The notes below the pieces were generated by a model. The model saw only the letters and a program-made list of their open reading frames with translations. It ran no database searches and was not told where the DNA came from. A program made the translations under genes and the position numbers. Shown in pieces: positions 1 through 9,996 of a DNA stretch of 64,000 nt (positions within the stretch are counted from its first letter, which is position 1; every line of letters begins with the position of its first letter). The DNA lies in NCBI RefSeq assembly GCF_014284125.1, contig NZ_JACOFX010000020.1, forward strand, positions 1-64,000, in the 5' to 3' direction. This DNA is from Undibacterium umbellatum (GTDB taxonomy: Bacteria; Pseudomonadota; Gammaproteobacteria; Burkholderiales; Burkholderiaceae_D).

Positions 1-148
1 TTGCATATTCTGCTTGCTTGGAGAAGCTGTCAGCGATTTGGTTCAGTGTGAAGCTTTGCGCCATCCAGTATGCCAGGCCACTTGGGTCTGCTGGGCGATT
101 GAAGTAAGCGATGTAAAGCTTTTGGATGTCTGCTGCTGTGTTGGCCAT
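1..148 (-). CDS. DUF4214 domain protein, N-terminus only
   Basis: The first 49 codons of a gene that runs off the left edge. The translation begins MANTAADIQKLYIAYFNRPA and continues with GLAYWM, which matches the DUF4214 pattern (LY...F.R.AD..GL.YW). In Oxalobacteraceae such N-termini are common on large secreted, repeat-rich or S-layer-like proteins that leave by type I secretion; that role is inferred from the family, because only the N-terminus is visible. The start ATG at 148 is preceded by AGGAnnTCC-like purines. It is divergent from the MerR-type gene at 421, with 272 bp between them. I see no clear consensus promoter in that AT-rich gap. Confidence 0.75.
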   Translation of the reverse strand, partial: MANTAADIQKLYIAYFNRPADPSGLAYWMAQSFTLNQIADSFSKQAEYA

Positions 149-420
149 TAGGAACTCCGGACAAATACAAGAAGAGGAATGTTGCTTAAATAATATGCTA
201 TTTCTTAGATCACAACATTATAGAAAGTAATAATTTTATTGAAATGAATTTGTTATGAAATGTAACAATTTTTTTAAATTGCGCACACACTTCACACAGA
301 ATGCACCAATTCAAAATATTCATTTGACAAAATGGAACTTATGCCGATGAGCTTGCACCTAACCTAACGTCAGGGTTTATCATCCCGCCCGTTACCATCA
401 GGAATACAGGGACAAACAAC

Positions 421-1434
421 ATGAAGCTAAAAATAGGTGACCTGGCGAAACGTACTGGCCTGACCGTGCGCGCCCTGCACCACTATGACAAGATAGGTTT
501 GCTTTGCCCAGCAGTAAGAGCGGACAACACTTACCGTCTCTACGATGAAGAAGATGTATTGCGCCTGTACCGCATACAGGCCTTGCGAAGGCTGCAATTG
601 TCGCTGGAGGAAATACGTTCAATACTTGATGATGACAGCGTCAGCATGGGCGATATCGTCAAGCAACAAATCAGCCTGATGGAAAAACAGGCGCGGGAAG
701 CACTGGCCTTGCGCGACCATTTACTCAACCTGTCCGCACATTTGGACGGTGCGCAGTTACCTGTCGTGGATGACTGGCTGACAGCGCTGGAGATGACAGT
801 GCATAGCGAAAAATATTTCACCACAGCAGAACTTGCTGCCTTGCGCCGTCAACGCACGGCATCGGATACGACAGACAAATCTGCACTCATCCATGCCTTG
901 CATGGTTTGATGGAAAAGCAGGTGTCGCCACAAGATGCACTGGCACAATCATTGAGCCAGCGCTGGCTACAGTGCATGCAGGACGAGAGCGGCGGCGACG
1001 CAGCGATACTGATCAAGTTTTATCAGATGCAAAGTGAAGAAAAGGCTTTGCAATTATTCTCGGGACTGGACCAGGCCACGCTTGATTACATGGTGCGCGC
1101 TCTGGCCTGTGCCAGCCTGCCTTTGTACGAGGCCTATTGTCAGCCGGAGGAGTTGGACATACTACGCCAGCATAGCGTGACAGATGCCGCCGCCTGGCCA
1201 GCCCTGATCGCTGCCTTGCATAGCGAATGTGTCGCTGGCAGTCGTGTCAGCCATCCCAAAGTGCAGGAACTGGCAAAAGCGTGGCAAGCACTGTCGCTGA
1301 AAAAAGCGGGCAATAAACCAGCATTGCAAAAAAAAATCCAGCAAGCCTTTGCTGAGCAGCCGGAGTTACGCATGGGCATAGACAATCGCCTGTTCGCCTA
1401 TATACAGTCTGCATTGAAAACCATGGCAGGATAA
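421..1434 (+). CDS. MerR family regulator with TipAS-like C-terminus
   Basis: A 337-residue transcription regulator. Residues 1-70 form a MerR winged helix-turn-helix (IGDLAKRTGLTVRALHHYD, then the wing region NTYRLYDEEDVLRLYRI), followed by a dimerisation helix to about 120. The C-terminal half (about 165-335) has the helical pattern of TipAS-type ligand-binding domains, including LAKAWQAL and a final Y(I)QSAL segment. TipAS proteins bind hydrophobic or antibiotic-like ligands and activate promoters with long spacers; the ligand here is unknown. It lies 33 bp upstream of a hydratase gene and may share a transcript with it. The N-terminus is a complete MerR domain, which supports the ATG at 421. 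Confidence 0.85.
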   Translation: MKLKIGDLAKRTGLTVRALHHYDKIGLLCPAVRADNTYRLYDEEDVLRLYRIQALRRLQLSLEEIRSILDDDSVSMGDIVKQQISLMEKQAREALALRDHLLNLSAHLDGAQLPVVDDWLTALEMTVHSEKYFTTAELAALRRQRTASDTTDKSALIHALHGLMEKQVSPQDALAQSLSQRWLQCMQDESGGDAAILIKFYQMQSEEKALQLFSGLDQATLDYMVRALACASLPLYEAYCQPEELDILRQHSVTDAAAWPALIAALHSECVAGSRVSHPKVQELAKAWQALSLKKAGNKPALQKKIQQAFAEQPELRMGIDNRLFAYIQSALKTMAG

Positions 1435-1467
1435 AATGCCTGTTTTCACTTCTTTCCAATCGCTACC

Positions 1468-2238
1468 ATGAATCAAGCCAGTGTCAGTCATGCAGCCAGG
1501 ATCTTAATGGAACGGCGACTAAACGGTACGCAGGGTGATGCCCTGCCTGAGACACATCGCCCGCATGACCTGGATGCGGCATTTGCCATACAATGTGGCG
1601 TCAGCAAGTGGATGGATCAAGCCATTGTTGCCTGGAAATGCGGCATGCCCGCAGCAGACAAATGGATAGTGGCGCCTATCTATGCAAATGATGTGCGTGA
1701 AGCGAATACACAGCCATGTGCGGTATGGGCCAGACATGGCCAGGTCAGGATAGAACCAGAACTGGCTTTCATACTCGCCCATGATTTACCTGCCAGGGCC
1801 GCGCCCTATAGACCTGAAGAAGTCGATGCAGCAGTGGCAAAAACAAGGCTGGCACTGGAACTAATTGATAGTCGCTATACGCATGCGGAGCAACTGAATT
1901 TTTATGACCACTTTGCTGATGGCTTGTTTAATCAAGGCCTGCTACTAGGCCCTGTAGTAGATTCAAAAATAGCCTGCCAAACCAGTCAGCTCGCCATCAA
2001 GTTGACTATCGCCGGTCATGAAAGCATCGCACTGGAAGGACAACACCCGGCTGGCATGCCACGTCTGCCCTTGTACTGGCTAGCAGAATTTTTACGCAGC
2101 AAGGGGCTGGGCTTGCAGGCAGGTCAGGCTGTCATTACAGGATCCTATGCAGGCAGCCCGACTGTGCCTGTTGGTGCCGATATCCAGGTGCAGTTTGGTG
2201 AACTGAATTTAATACGGACGCACTTTGAAGGAAAATAA
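1468..2238 (+). CDS. 2-keto-4-pentenoate hydratase-like protein
   Basis: A 256-residue member of the fumarylacetoacetase/MhpD hydratase superfamily. The motif RIEPELAFILAHDLP (about residues 91-105) carries the two glutamates that usually bind the divalent metal, and the C-terminus has the family's late GSYAGSPTVPVGADI segment. Family members hydrate 2-hydroxydienoates in meta-cleavage pathways for aromatic compounds. No other meta-cleavage gene is next to it, so the physiological substrate is unknown. Its 3' end overlaps the next gene by 14 bp. Confidence 0.8.
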   Translation: MNQASVSHAARILMERRLNGTQGDALPETHRPHDLDAAFAIQCGVSKWMDQAIVAWKCGMPAADKWIVAPIYANDVREANTQPCAVWARHGQVRIEPELAFILAHDLPARAAPYRPEEVDAAVAKTRLALELIDSRYTHAEQLNFYDHFADGLFNQGLLLGPVVDSKIACQTSQLAIKLTIAGHESIALEGQHPAGMPRLPLYWLAEFLRSKGLGLQAGQAVITGSYAGSPTVPVGADIQVQFGELNLIRTHFEGK

Positions 2239-4729
2239 ACCAGCACCGCGTGGTCTGCCTGAAGTGACAGGCCATTTCCGCCCACGCATCACCCTGCAAA
2301 CCCTGCACAGGGGTGATGGCTTATTGGGTATGAAACCCAGCGGTGACTTTGGGCCACGCGGTGGCAGTGTGACGGTGGTGGAAATAGACTGGCTGTATCA
2401 CACCGACACTGGCTTGCGCTGGCAAACTGCAGCGCCCACAGCCTTGCTGAACCGCAGACCACATTCCACCCAACTATTGCACGATACAGATGGCAAGCCT
2501 CTGAGTCTGCTGCGTGATCTGGGTGCAGAAGCAGATGCACTCGACAAGGTGTGGGATATAGGCTTGCAACCCTTGCCCGCTGCCAGCCTGCAATGGCGCA
2601 ACGGCAGCATTGCAGAAAATTTTGGGCCGCTCTGGAGCTTGGTGCAAGAAGGATTTTTTGCCGACCTCTGGGCTGAAAAATTACCTGAAATGCAGGCGTT
2701 GGGCTGGCAAGTTATAGTGCGCCCCGGCTTTGCACATGAGAGCGTGCCTGTCGATGCCTGGCATCTCATCATCGATGAAAACACAGGTGCGATTACTGGC
2801 AAGCAGGTGGTATCACGCATGCGTGGCCGTAACGAGGTCATCACGCCACTCGGTCTGCCAGCGCGCGAAGGCTCATGGATGCTGAGCCTGGGCATAGAGA
2901 TCGAAGGTGAGGTACTGGACCTGGTGCCCATGCTGGCACACCTGTTGCAACGCGATGCGCGCTGGTTGAGTGCCAGGCAAGTACGACAGATTGACGACAT
3001 GGCCATCATACAATTACGCGCCCCTGGTGGCAGGCGTATTGATGCCATCGCAGCACCGCTGAAAGCCATTGTCATTCACATGCTGGATTTGCTGGCAGAC
3101 AGGCCGCAAGCAGAAGGGCCGGTGCAACTATCTTCCTGGGACAGCTACAGACTGGAAGCCTTGCGCGTCAGCCTGCTCGATAGCCAGCCTGCGCGTGCAG
3201 GTGACTATGGAGGTTGGCAATTGCAGGGCGATGTGGGCTTGCGCAGCCTGGCGCAACGTCTGAAAAAAGTTGGCAGCCCGCGTGTAGTGCTTGCGCCAGA
3301 TGGCTTGGGAGTGACGCTGCGCCCCTATCAATTGCATGGCGTAGCCTGGCTGCAATACCTGCGCGAACAACATCTGGCTGGCATACTGGCTGATGACATG
3401 GGTCTGGGAAAAACCGCGCAGGTTCTCGCCCATTTACTGATAGAAAAGCAGGAAGGGCGGATGAACATCCCTGCCCTGATCGTGCTGCCGACTTCACTGA
3501 TTTTCAACTGGCAAGCCGAGGCCAGCCGGATGGCCCCTGCCCTCAGCGTATTGACGCTGCAAGGGCCAGAGCGCGCAGACTTGTTTGCAGATATCAAGCA
3601 AGCTGATGTGGTGCTGACGACTTACCCTCTATTGTGGCGCGACCTTGACGTGTTGAAGGCGCAGGAATTTCATTTGTTGATCCTCGATGAAGCGCAAACA
3701 GTCAAGAATGCAGCCAGCCGCAGTGCTGATGCGGTACGACAGATACGCGCCCGACACAGACTGTGCATGACAGGCACGCCACTTGAAAATAATCTGGGTG
3801 AACTATGGGCGCAATTTGATTTTTTGATGCCCGGCTTTCTGGGTGACATGCGCAGTTTTTCACGCTTGTGGCGCAAACCCATAGAGGTCAATGGCGAAAC
3901 CCTGCGCGCACAATTGCTGGCGCAACGGGTGCGTCCGTTCATCTTGCGACGACGCAAGGATGAAGTGGCGACAGAATTGCCACCCCGCACGGAAGTCATC
4001 AAGCGCCTGCGTCTGCAAGGTAAGCAACGTGAATTGTATGAAAGCGTGCGCGTTGCCGCTGATGAACAGGTGCGCCGTATATTGCAACGCAAGGGCTTTG
4101 ACGGCGCGCAGATCACGATACTGGATGCGCTGTTGAAGTTGCGCCAGGTCTGTTGTGACCCAGCTTTGCTGAAAGGCCAGAATCTGCCTCCAGAAATGGA
4201 AAGAGCCAAGCTGGAAATGCTTAGCGATATGCTACCTGCCCTGGTGGCAGAAGGCCGCCGCGTACTGGTGTTTTCACAATTTACTGAAATGCTGGAACTG
4301 ATTGCCACTGCGCTCACTGAACTGGACCTGGCTTATCTGATGTTGACTGGTAAAACCGCAACGGCCAGCCGTGGTGCAGTGGTGGCCCAGTTTCAAAACA
4401 AGGAAGTACCCATCATGCTAATCAGCCTGAAAGCAGGTGGTGTGGGCCTGAACCTGACTGCTGCTGACACCATAATTCATATGGACCCCTGGTGGAACCC
4501 GGCCGTGGAGGAGCAGGCCAATGCCCGTGCTCATCGCATAGGTCAGGAGCGAGCTGTCTTTATCTATAAATTATTGGTGGAGAGCAGCATAGAAGAGCGC
4601 ATCATGGGCCTGCAGGCACGCAAGGCTGCGTTGGCTGAAGGTGTGCTGGGCAGTGACACTGCCTTTGCCAGCAAATTCAGTGCAGAAGACTTGCAAGCCC
4701 TGCTGGCCCCATTAAGCACGGTGATCTGA
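2225..4729 (+). CDS. SNF2-family DEAD/DEAH helicase
   Basis: An 834-residue bacterial Swi2/Snf2 ATPase. The N-terminal ~340 residues have no motif I recognise. The motor follows: motif I DDMGLGKTAQ (about 390), motif II DEAQTVKN, TGTPLENNLGELW, and the second RecA lobe with LMLTGKT, SLKAGGVGLNLT and the closing WNPAVEEQANARAHRIGQ. Such proteins translocate on double-stranded DNA and remodel protein-DNA complexes; in bacteria their targets include RNA polymerase (RapA-like) or are unknown. The start is TTG at 2225 inside the end of the hydratase gene, so translation is probably coupled. The pairing of a hydratase with a helicase is odd and may only reflect compact packing. Confidence 0.9.
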   Translation: MKENKPAPRGLPEVTGHFRPRITLQTLHRGDGLLGMKPSGDFGPRGGSVTVVEIDWLYHTDTGLRWQTAAPTALLNRRPHSTQLLHDTDGKPLSLLRDLGAEADALDKVWDIGLQPLPAASLQWRNGSIAENFGPLWSLVQEGFFADLWAEKLPEMQALGWQVIVRPGFAHESVPVDAWHLIIDENTGAITGKQVVSRMRGRNEVITPLGLPAREGSWMLSLGIEIEGEVLDLVPMLAHLLQRDARWLSARQVRQIDDMAIIQLRAPGGRRIDAIAAPLKAIVIHMLDLLADRPQAEGPVQLSSWDSYRLEALRVSLLDSQPARAGDYGGWQLQGDVGLRSLAQRLKKVGSPRVVLAPDGLGVTLRPYQLHGVAWLQYLREQHLAGILADDMGLGKTAQVLAHLLIEKQEGRMNIPALIVLPTSLIFNWQAEASRMAPALSVLTLQGPERADLFADIKQADVVLTTYPLLWRDLDVLKAQEFHLLILDEAQTVKNAASRSADAVRQIRARHRLCMTGTPLENNLGELWAQFDFLMPGFLGDMRSFSRLWRKPIEVNGETLRAQLLAQRVRPFILRRRKDEVATELPPRTEVIKRLRLQGKQRELYESVRVAADEQVRRILQRKGFDGAQITILDALLKLRQVCCDPALLKGQNLPPEMERAKLEMLSDMLPALVAEGRRVLVFSQFTEMLELIATALTELDLAYLMLTGKTATASRGAVVAQFQNKEVPIMLISLKAGGVGLNLTAADTIIHMDPWWNPAVEEQANARAHRIGQERAVFIYKLLVESSIEERIMGLQARKAALAEGVLGSDTAFASKFSAEDLQALLAPLSTVI

Positions 4730-5026
4730 AGCTTGTTCACGACATCAACCTGCATGAATTCCCTCCTTGCAGTCGCTTTTATGTCAATTTTACAAATTTT
4801 GCATTTTTGTACATTGACAAAAAAACACAATTGGCACATCTTAGTAACAAGTGCGTAGTAAGTAAACGCGCGAGCATGTTACGCTTGAGTAAAATTCCAT
4901 ACGGCAACATACACTTTTCCAGCAGTAGTTTCTTATTGGCAAACTGATCGCCCTCATCGCTACAAGTCGTACGTAAGGTCAGCCAGGCTTCATCTCCGTC
5001 AGCAATGTTGAAATGGCAGGTTCTAT
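4730..5026. other. Intergenic, about 300 bp
   Basis: An AT-rich stretch with no ORF that looks coding. It presumably carries the terminator of the helicase gene and the promoter of the GGDEF/EAL gene, but I cannot point to a convincing hairpin or a clean -35/-10 pair. Confidence 0.4.
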
Positions 5027-8000
5027 ATGATGACTACTTCACGCAATCGGTACATTGGCATCGTGACGGTGCTGTACTTTTTATTTGCGATGGCGTGGAT
5101 ATTATTGTCTGACAGCCTGTTGACAAGCTTTAGCGATATTGAAGCAATTACCTGGCTATCAACGGTCAAAGGTGTATTCTTTGTTGTCATCACGACTGCA
5201 TTGATTTTTTTGGCTATGCGTGCGGTTCCGCAAGTAAGTCTTCATGAGCAATCTGCCCTGGATAGTTCGTTGCTTTCAGCCTTTCACTCACAATTTCAGC
5301 TACGCTGGCCCATTTATCTGCTGGCAATTGCACTGCCCTTGTCTGTCCTGTTGCTGCGCATGGCGATGGCCCAGAGTTTTGAAAACCGGCCCATGCTGAT
5401 CATGTTTGTGCTTCCCATCATTTTAAGTGCAATGCTGGGAGGACTAGGCCCTGGCCTGGTGTCAACATTGGTCGCCAGTGTGGGACTAAGCTACTTCCTC
5501 ATCCCGCCTTTGCATAGTTTTGCCATTAAATCCAATCAGGACATTCTGCAACTGGGCTTTCTGGTGGTGAATGGCATTGCGGTCAGCATACTCAGCGAGG
5601 CAGTACGCGAGTCTTTGCAAAAGGTGAAAAATAGTCGTAATTTGCTCGATGCCATCATCAGCGGTACTTCTGATGCCATTTTCGTTAAAGACCTCAAAGG
5701 GCGTTATGTACTGGCCAATGAGTCGGTTACCAGGTTCATCGGCAAACCTGCGGATGAAGTCATTGGACATGGTGACCATGATCTCTTCCCGCCAGAGTCT
5801 GCTCAATTGATAGCCAAAATCGATCAAGGCGTGTTAAGCAGCGGCCAGATACAGTCGCATGATGAAAGTATTAGAACCCACAGTGGCAAGTCCATCGTAT
5901 TCATGGTGACCAAAGGGCCGATGCTGGACAAGTCTGGCAACGTGCAGGGCTTGTTTGGCATCGCCCGCGACATCACTGAGCGCAAGGAGGCCGAGGCTGC
6001 CCTGCGGGAAAGTGAAGCTGCCATGAAAGTAGCGCAGCGCCTGGCCGCCGTCGGCAGCTGGAACTGGGACGTGCGCAGCGATGTGCATACCTGGTCGGAA
6101 GAAGTGTATACGATTTATGGTCGGGACCCGGCGCTGCCACCTGCCGCCTACCCTGAAGTGCAGCAATATTTCACGCCCGAGAGCTGGTCCAGACTGGCCG
6201 CAGTAGTGGAAGAAGCCGTCAGGCATTGCACCCCCTATACCTGCGATGCAGAAGTTGTCCGGCCAGATGGCAGCCACCGTTGGGTTATCACCCGTGGCGA
6301 AGCCTTACAAGATGCAGAGGGCAGACTGATCAGGCTGCATGGAAGCGTGCAAGACATCACTGAACGCAAGGTCGCAGCCATGCAATTACAAGCCAGCGAA
6401 GAGCGCCTGCAAATGGCCATCGCTGCCACCAGCGAGGCGCTGTGGGATTGGGATGTTCCTTCCAACAAGGTCTATCGCTCACAACGTTACTATGAAATGA
6501 CTGGCTATTCAGAGAATGAAGATACCCAGGATATGGATTTTATCAAGCGCCAGATTTTTCCTGACGATGTCTCTCTGGTCTTACAACATATCAAAAACTA
6601 CAGGACCACTCACAGCGCCGATATCGATTTTGAATACCGCCTGTTAACCAAGCAAGGTGAGGTCAAGTGGGTGCATGCTCGGGGCCGCGTCGTTGGCCGC
6701 GATAGCAAGGGTAACGCCTTGCGTGTGGTCGGCACACTGGCAGACATCAACGAGAAAAAAATTATTGCCGCTGAGTTGCTGGAGAGGGAACAAAGGCTGG
6801 AGCGCGTGATGTTGGGCTCGGATCTTGGATATTGGGACTGGGACTTGGTCAACAATACCTTCAAGGTCAGCGCACGTTGGGAAACCATGTTGGGTTACGC
6901 ACCTGGCGAAATGAAGGTCAGTCCTGAACACTGGTCAGATCATGTTCACCCTGATGACTTGCGAATGGCACAAGAGTCCCTGAACAGGCATATCCAGGGA
7001 CAAACGGCCAGCCATGAACTGGAATTGCGCCTGATGAGCAAATCCGGCGAGTGGCGCTGGGTGCTGACCAGAGGGGCCATTGTTGCCAGAGGTGAACAAG
7101 GCAAACCCCTCATCATGTCTGGCACACACACTGACATTACCGCACAAAAAATGATGGAATTGGCACAGCGCGAGGCTGCCACCGTGTTTTCCAGTAGCTT
7201 TGAGGGCATCATGGTGGTCAATCCTCAGGGTTGCATCACCAGGATCAATCCAGCCTTTACCCGCATCACAGGCTATACCGAAAAAGAAGTGTATGGCAAA
7301 CCCACCAAGATACTGGCATCTGGCCACCACAATGCCAGTTTTTATGCCGAGATGTGGAATGCCGTCAAGGAAGATGATTTCTGGCGTGGCGAAATCTGGA
7401 ACAAGCGCAAGAATGGAGAAGTTTTCCCGGAACTCTTATCCATTTCTTCGGTTCGCGACGCTGCCGGTGAGATACAGCACTATATTGGCATCTTCACCGA
7501 CACCAGCGAACTCAAGACCCATGAAGCAGAACTGGACCGCATGGCCCATTATGATCCGCTGACAGGTGCACCTAATCGCCGCTTGCTGGCAGATCGCCTG
7601 AGCCAGGCCGTCAACCGCGCCAATCGCACCAATAAGTCACTGGCAGTTTGCTTTCTCGATCTGGATGGATTTAAAGAAATCAATGACAAATATGGGCACA
7701 CTGTCGGCGACCGCCTGTTGATAGGCGTGACAGAAAATCTCAAGCATGTTCTGCGCGCTGACGACACATTAGCCCGTTTGGGAGGCGATGAATTTGCGGT
7801 GCTGCTATCCGACATTTCTTCAGCAGAGGAAAGTGCGATGATATTGGACCGCGTCTTGGTGGGCGTCAGCAAACCGATACAGATAGATTTGAAATCAGTA
7901 AGCATCACAGCCAGCATAGGTGTCAGCCTGTACCCGGATGACAATGTCGATTCCGACACTCTACTACGCCATGCTGACCACGCCATGTATCTGGCCAAGG

Positions 8001-8881
8001 AAGCTGGCAAGAATCGTTACCATCTGTTTGACCCTGAAAATGACCGCAAGGCGCAGCAGCGCCGGCAGATACTGGAAAGGCTGGAAATTGCGCTGGACCA
8101 GAATGAATTTATCCTGTACTACCAGCCCAAAGTAGATTTGATCACCGGTGAAATAGTCGGTGCAGAAGCACTGATACGCTGGCAACATCCAAATCGCGGC
8201 ATACTTTCCCCTGCAGAATTTTTACCACACATTTATGGCAGCAAACTGGAAAAACCCCTGGGTGAATGGGTTATCAAGGCAGCCATACAACAAGCCTACC
8301 ACTGGCAACTACGCGGCATCAGCATCCGCGTGAGCGCCAATATCAGCGCCCATCATTTGCTGGCACCCGATTTTTGTGACTACCTGCAAGCTGCCCTACG
8401 GGCCCACCCATATTTCCAGGCCACCAATTTTGAGCTGGAGGTATTGGAAACCGCCGCCATTGCCGATATGGAACAGGCCGTTGCCATACTCAATCGCTGC
8501 CGTCAATTAGGCATACATTTCGCACTCGATGATTTTGGCACTGGTTATTCATCCTTGACCTATCTGCGTAAGTTGCCCGTGGATACCCTCAAGATAGACC
8601 AGAGTTTTGTACGCGACATGCTGACCGATGTCGAAGACCTGGACATCGTCGAAGGTGTGATACGCCTGGCCGGTGCTTTTAACCGCCAGGTCATTGCAGA
8701 AGGCGTTGAAACCATGGCACACGGCGCTAAGTTACTGGAACTGGGTTGCCGCCTGGCGCAGGGCTACGGCATCGCCCGCCCCATGCCGGCAGACCAGTTT
8801 GTTGAATGGTCTGCACGCTGGAAGGCAGAAGCACGCTGGCGCGACTTGCGCACCAAGCCAGCCCTGCAAATTTTGCACTAA
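5027..8881 (+). CDS. Membrane PAS-GGDEF-EAL cyclic di-GMP protein
   Basis: A 1284-residue protein that should make and/or degrade cyclic di-GMP. Order: two N-terminal membrane segments (about 10-65), a KdpD-like DUF4118 four-helix membrane module (about 95-190), five PAS/PAC sensor repeats (about 200-840, each closing with a D(I)TERK-type or D(I)-T/N-linker), GGDEF and EAL. The catalytic RLGGDEF is at about 918-923 and is preceded by RADD, an inhibitory RxxD site. The EAL domain has EALIRWQH, DDFGTGYSS, KIDQSFVRD and EGVET, so both domains look catalytically intact. The start is the first of two adjacent ATG codons. It stands alone between the helicase and trmB, with trmB convergent. Confidence 0.93.
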   Translation: MMTTSRNRYIGIVTVLYFLFAMAWILLSDSLLTSFSDIEAITWLSTVKGVFFVVITTALIFLAMRAVPQVSLHEQSALDSSLLSAFHSQFQLRWPIYLLAIALPLSVLLLRMAMAQSFENRPMLIMFVLPIILSAMLGGLGPGLVSTLVASVGLSYFLIPPLHSFAIKSNQDILQLGFLVVNGIAVSILSEAVRESLQKVKNSRNLLDAIISGTSDAIFVKDLKGRYVLANESVTRFIGKPADEVIGHGDHDLFPPESAQLIAKIDQGVLSSGQIQSHDESIRTHSGKSIVFMVTKGPMLDKSGNVQGLFGIARDITERKEAEAALRESEAAMKVAQRLAAVGSWNWDVRSDVHTWSEEVYTIYGRDPALPPAAYPEVQQYFTPESWSRLAAVVEEAVRHCTPYTCDAEVVRPDGSHRWVITRGEALQDAEGRLIRLHGSVQDITERKVAAMQLQASEERLQMAIAATSEALWDWDVPSNKVYRSQRYYEMTGYSENEDTQDMDFIKRQIFPDDVSLVLQHIKNYRTTHSADIDFEYRLLTKQGEVKWVHARGRVVGRDSKGNALRVVGTLADINEKKIIAAELLEREQRLERVMLGSDLGYWDWDLVNNTFKVSARWETMLGYAPGEMKVSPEHWSDHVHPDDLRMAQESLNRHIQGQTASHELELRLMSKSGEWRWVLTRGAIVARGEQGKPLIMSGTHTDITAQKMMELAQREAATVFSSSFEGIMVVNPQGCITRINPAFTRITGYTEKEVYGKPTKILASGHHNASFYAEMWNAVKEDDFWRGEIWNKRKNGEVFPELLSISSVRDAAGEIQHYIGIFTDTSELKTHEAELDRMAHYDPLTGAPNRRLLADRLSQAVNRANRTNKSLAVCFLDLDGFKEINDKYGHTVGDRLLIGVTENLKHVLRADDTLARLGGDEFAVLLSDISSAEESAMILDRVLVGVSKPIQIDLKSVSITASIGVSLYPDDNVDSDTLLRHADHAMYLAKEAGKNRYHLFDPENDRKAQQRRQILERLEIALDQNEFILYYQPKVDLITGEIVGAEALIRWQHPNRGILSPAEFLPHIYGSKLEKPLGEWVIKAAIQQAYHWQLRGISIRVSANISAHHLLAPDFCDYLQAALRAHPYFQATNFELEVLETAAIADMEQAVAILNRCRQLGIHFALDDFGTGYSSLTYLRKLPVDTLKIDQSFVRDMLTDVEDLDIVEGVIRLAGAFNRQVIAEGVETMAHGAKLLELGCRLAQGYGIARPMPADQFVEWSARWKAEARWRDLRTKPALQILH

Positions 8882-8910
8882 TTCTGTATCACGCTAACAA
8901 TCCTGCCGAC

Positions 8911-9627
8911 TTACTTTTTACGGAATACCAAATCCCACACGCCATGACCAAGGCGTAAGCCACGGTTTTCAAATTTTGTCACTGGACGATAATCAGGGCG
9001 CGGGGCATAACCGTCAGCAGTGTTTTCCAGCGCCGGTTCAGCACTTAACACTTCCAGCATTTGCACAGCGTATTCTTCCCAATCTGTTGCACAATGCAGG
9101 TAGCCACCAGGTGCCAGGCGCGAAGCCAGCAAGGTCACTAATGGGCCTTGTATCAGACGACGCTTGTTATGGCGTGCCTTGTGCCAGGGATCAGGAAAAA
9201 ACACGTGTATGCCATGCAGGGACGCTGGCACGATCATGTTTGTCAGCACTTCAAAGGCATCATGCTGGATGATGCGCTGGTTTTGCAAACCCATTTCATC
9301 CGTCAGTTTGAGCAAGCTGCCCACACCGGGGGTGTGTACCTCAACGCCGATGAAGTTTTTCTCTGGCATGCCAGCAGAAATTTTGGCACTGGTCTCGCCC
9401 ATGCCAAAACCAATTTCAAACACCGTCGGTGCCTGGCGGCCAAACGCCGCATCGACATCCAGTGGCGCTTTTTGATAAGGGATACAAAAACGCGGGCTCA
9501 GGTTTTCTATCGCCCTGGCCTGCGCATCAGACAAGCGCCCGGCACGGGTGACAAAACTACGGATACGGCGTTCAGTAGGGTCGTAAAACAGCGGTTTAAT
9601 ACCGTCAGCAGGTTTGGATTCAGACAT
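8911..9627 (-). CDS. trmB: tRNA (guanine-N7)-methyltransferase
   Basis: Methylates G46 of the tRNA variable loop using S-adenosylmethionine. The SAM-binding motif is FEIGFGMGE, and the family hallmark [16 protein letters not shown] and the late [15 protein letters not shown] segment are intact. I start at the ATG at 9627 (MSESKPADG): the reading frame is open upstream, but the extra residues are not family-like. It is convergent with the GGDEF/EAL gene and is the last recognisable chromosomal gene before the phage-like block. Confidence 0.95.
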   Translation of the reverse strand: MSESKPADGIKPLFYDPTERRIRSFVTRAGRLSDAQARAIENLSPRFCIPYQKAPLDVDAAFGRQAPTVFEIGFGMGETSAKISAGMPEKNFIGVEVHTPGVGSLLKLTDEMGLQNQRIIQHDAFEVLTNMIVPASLHGIHVFFPDPWHKARHNKRRLIQGPLVTLLASRLAPGGYLHCATDWEEYAVQMLEVLSAEPALENTADGYAPRPDYRPVTKFENRGLRLGHGVWDLVFRKK

Positions 9628-9996
9628 ACGGAAATGATAGAAAATAGGAAGAAGTTCTGTGGCGCGGGACAGGGCATCAAAGTCATGCTCATGTGGTGAA
9701 TGTGAACACACATATCAACCATGCAAGACGCGCCCAGCCAGTGCAGACCCGCAAAGTCGATATTTTAACAGAAGGGATGGGTAAGAAGAAATCTGGCTTT
9801 TTTGGCATGCAAGCAGACCAGCTTGATTGGTTTGCAGATGATTTGCAGCATTGCACTGCTTTCTGCCAGGACAAAGCTGGCCTTTAGCCTGCGTCTAAGC
9901 TTGACCTGATTGACTTCCACAACGGACAAATCCTGCGCCTATGCATGTGCACAGGATTTGTTTTAACTGGCGACAAATGTCGCCAGAAAATAATAT
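9628..9996. other. Intergenic between trmB and cassette array
   Basis: No convincing gene. A short plus-strand frame (9777-9887; MGKKKSGFF at its start) is followed by a good hairpin at 9926-9961, so a short transcript from here is possible. The frame has no recognisable family, and I do not call it as a gene. Confidence 0.4.
9926..9964 (+). terminator. Rho-independent terminator, orphan
   Basis: Ten-base perfect inverted repeat (ACAAATCCTG at 9926-9935, CAGGATTTGT at 9952-9961) with a TTTT run directly after it on the plus strand. No certain plus-strand gene precedes it. Confidence 0.55.

Noticed and set aside
2398-3075. 225-codon minus-strand frame inside the helicase gene
   Set aside because: Ser/Arg-rich shadow of a well-supported plus-strand gene.
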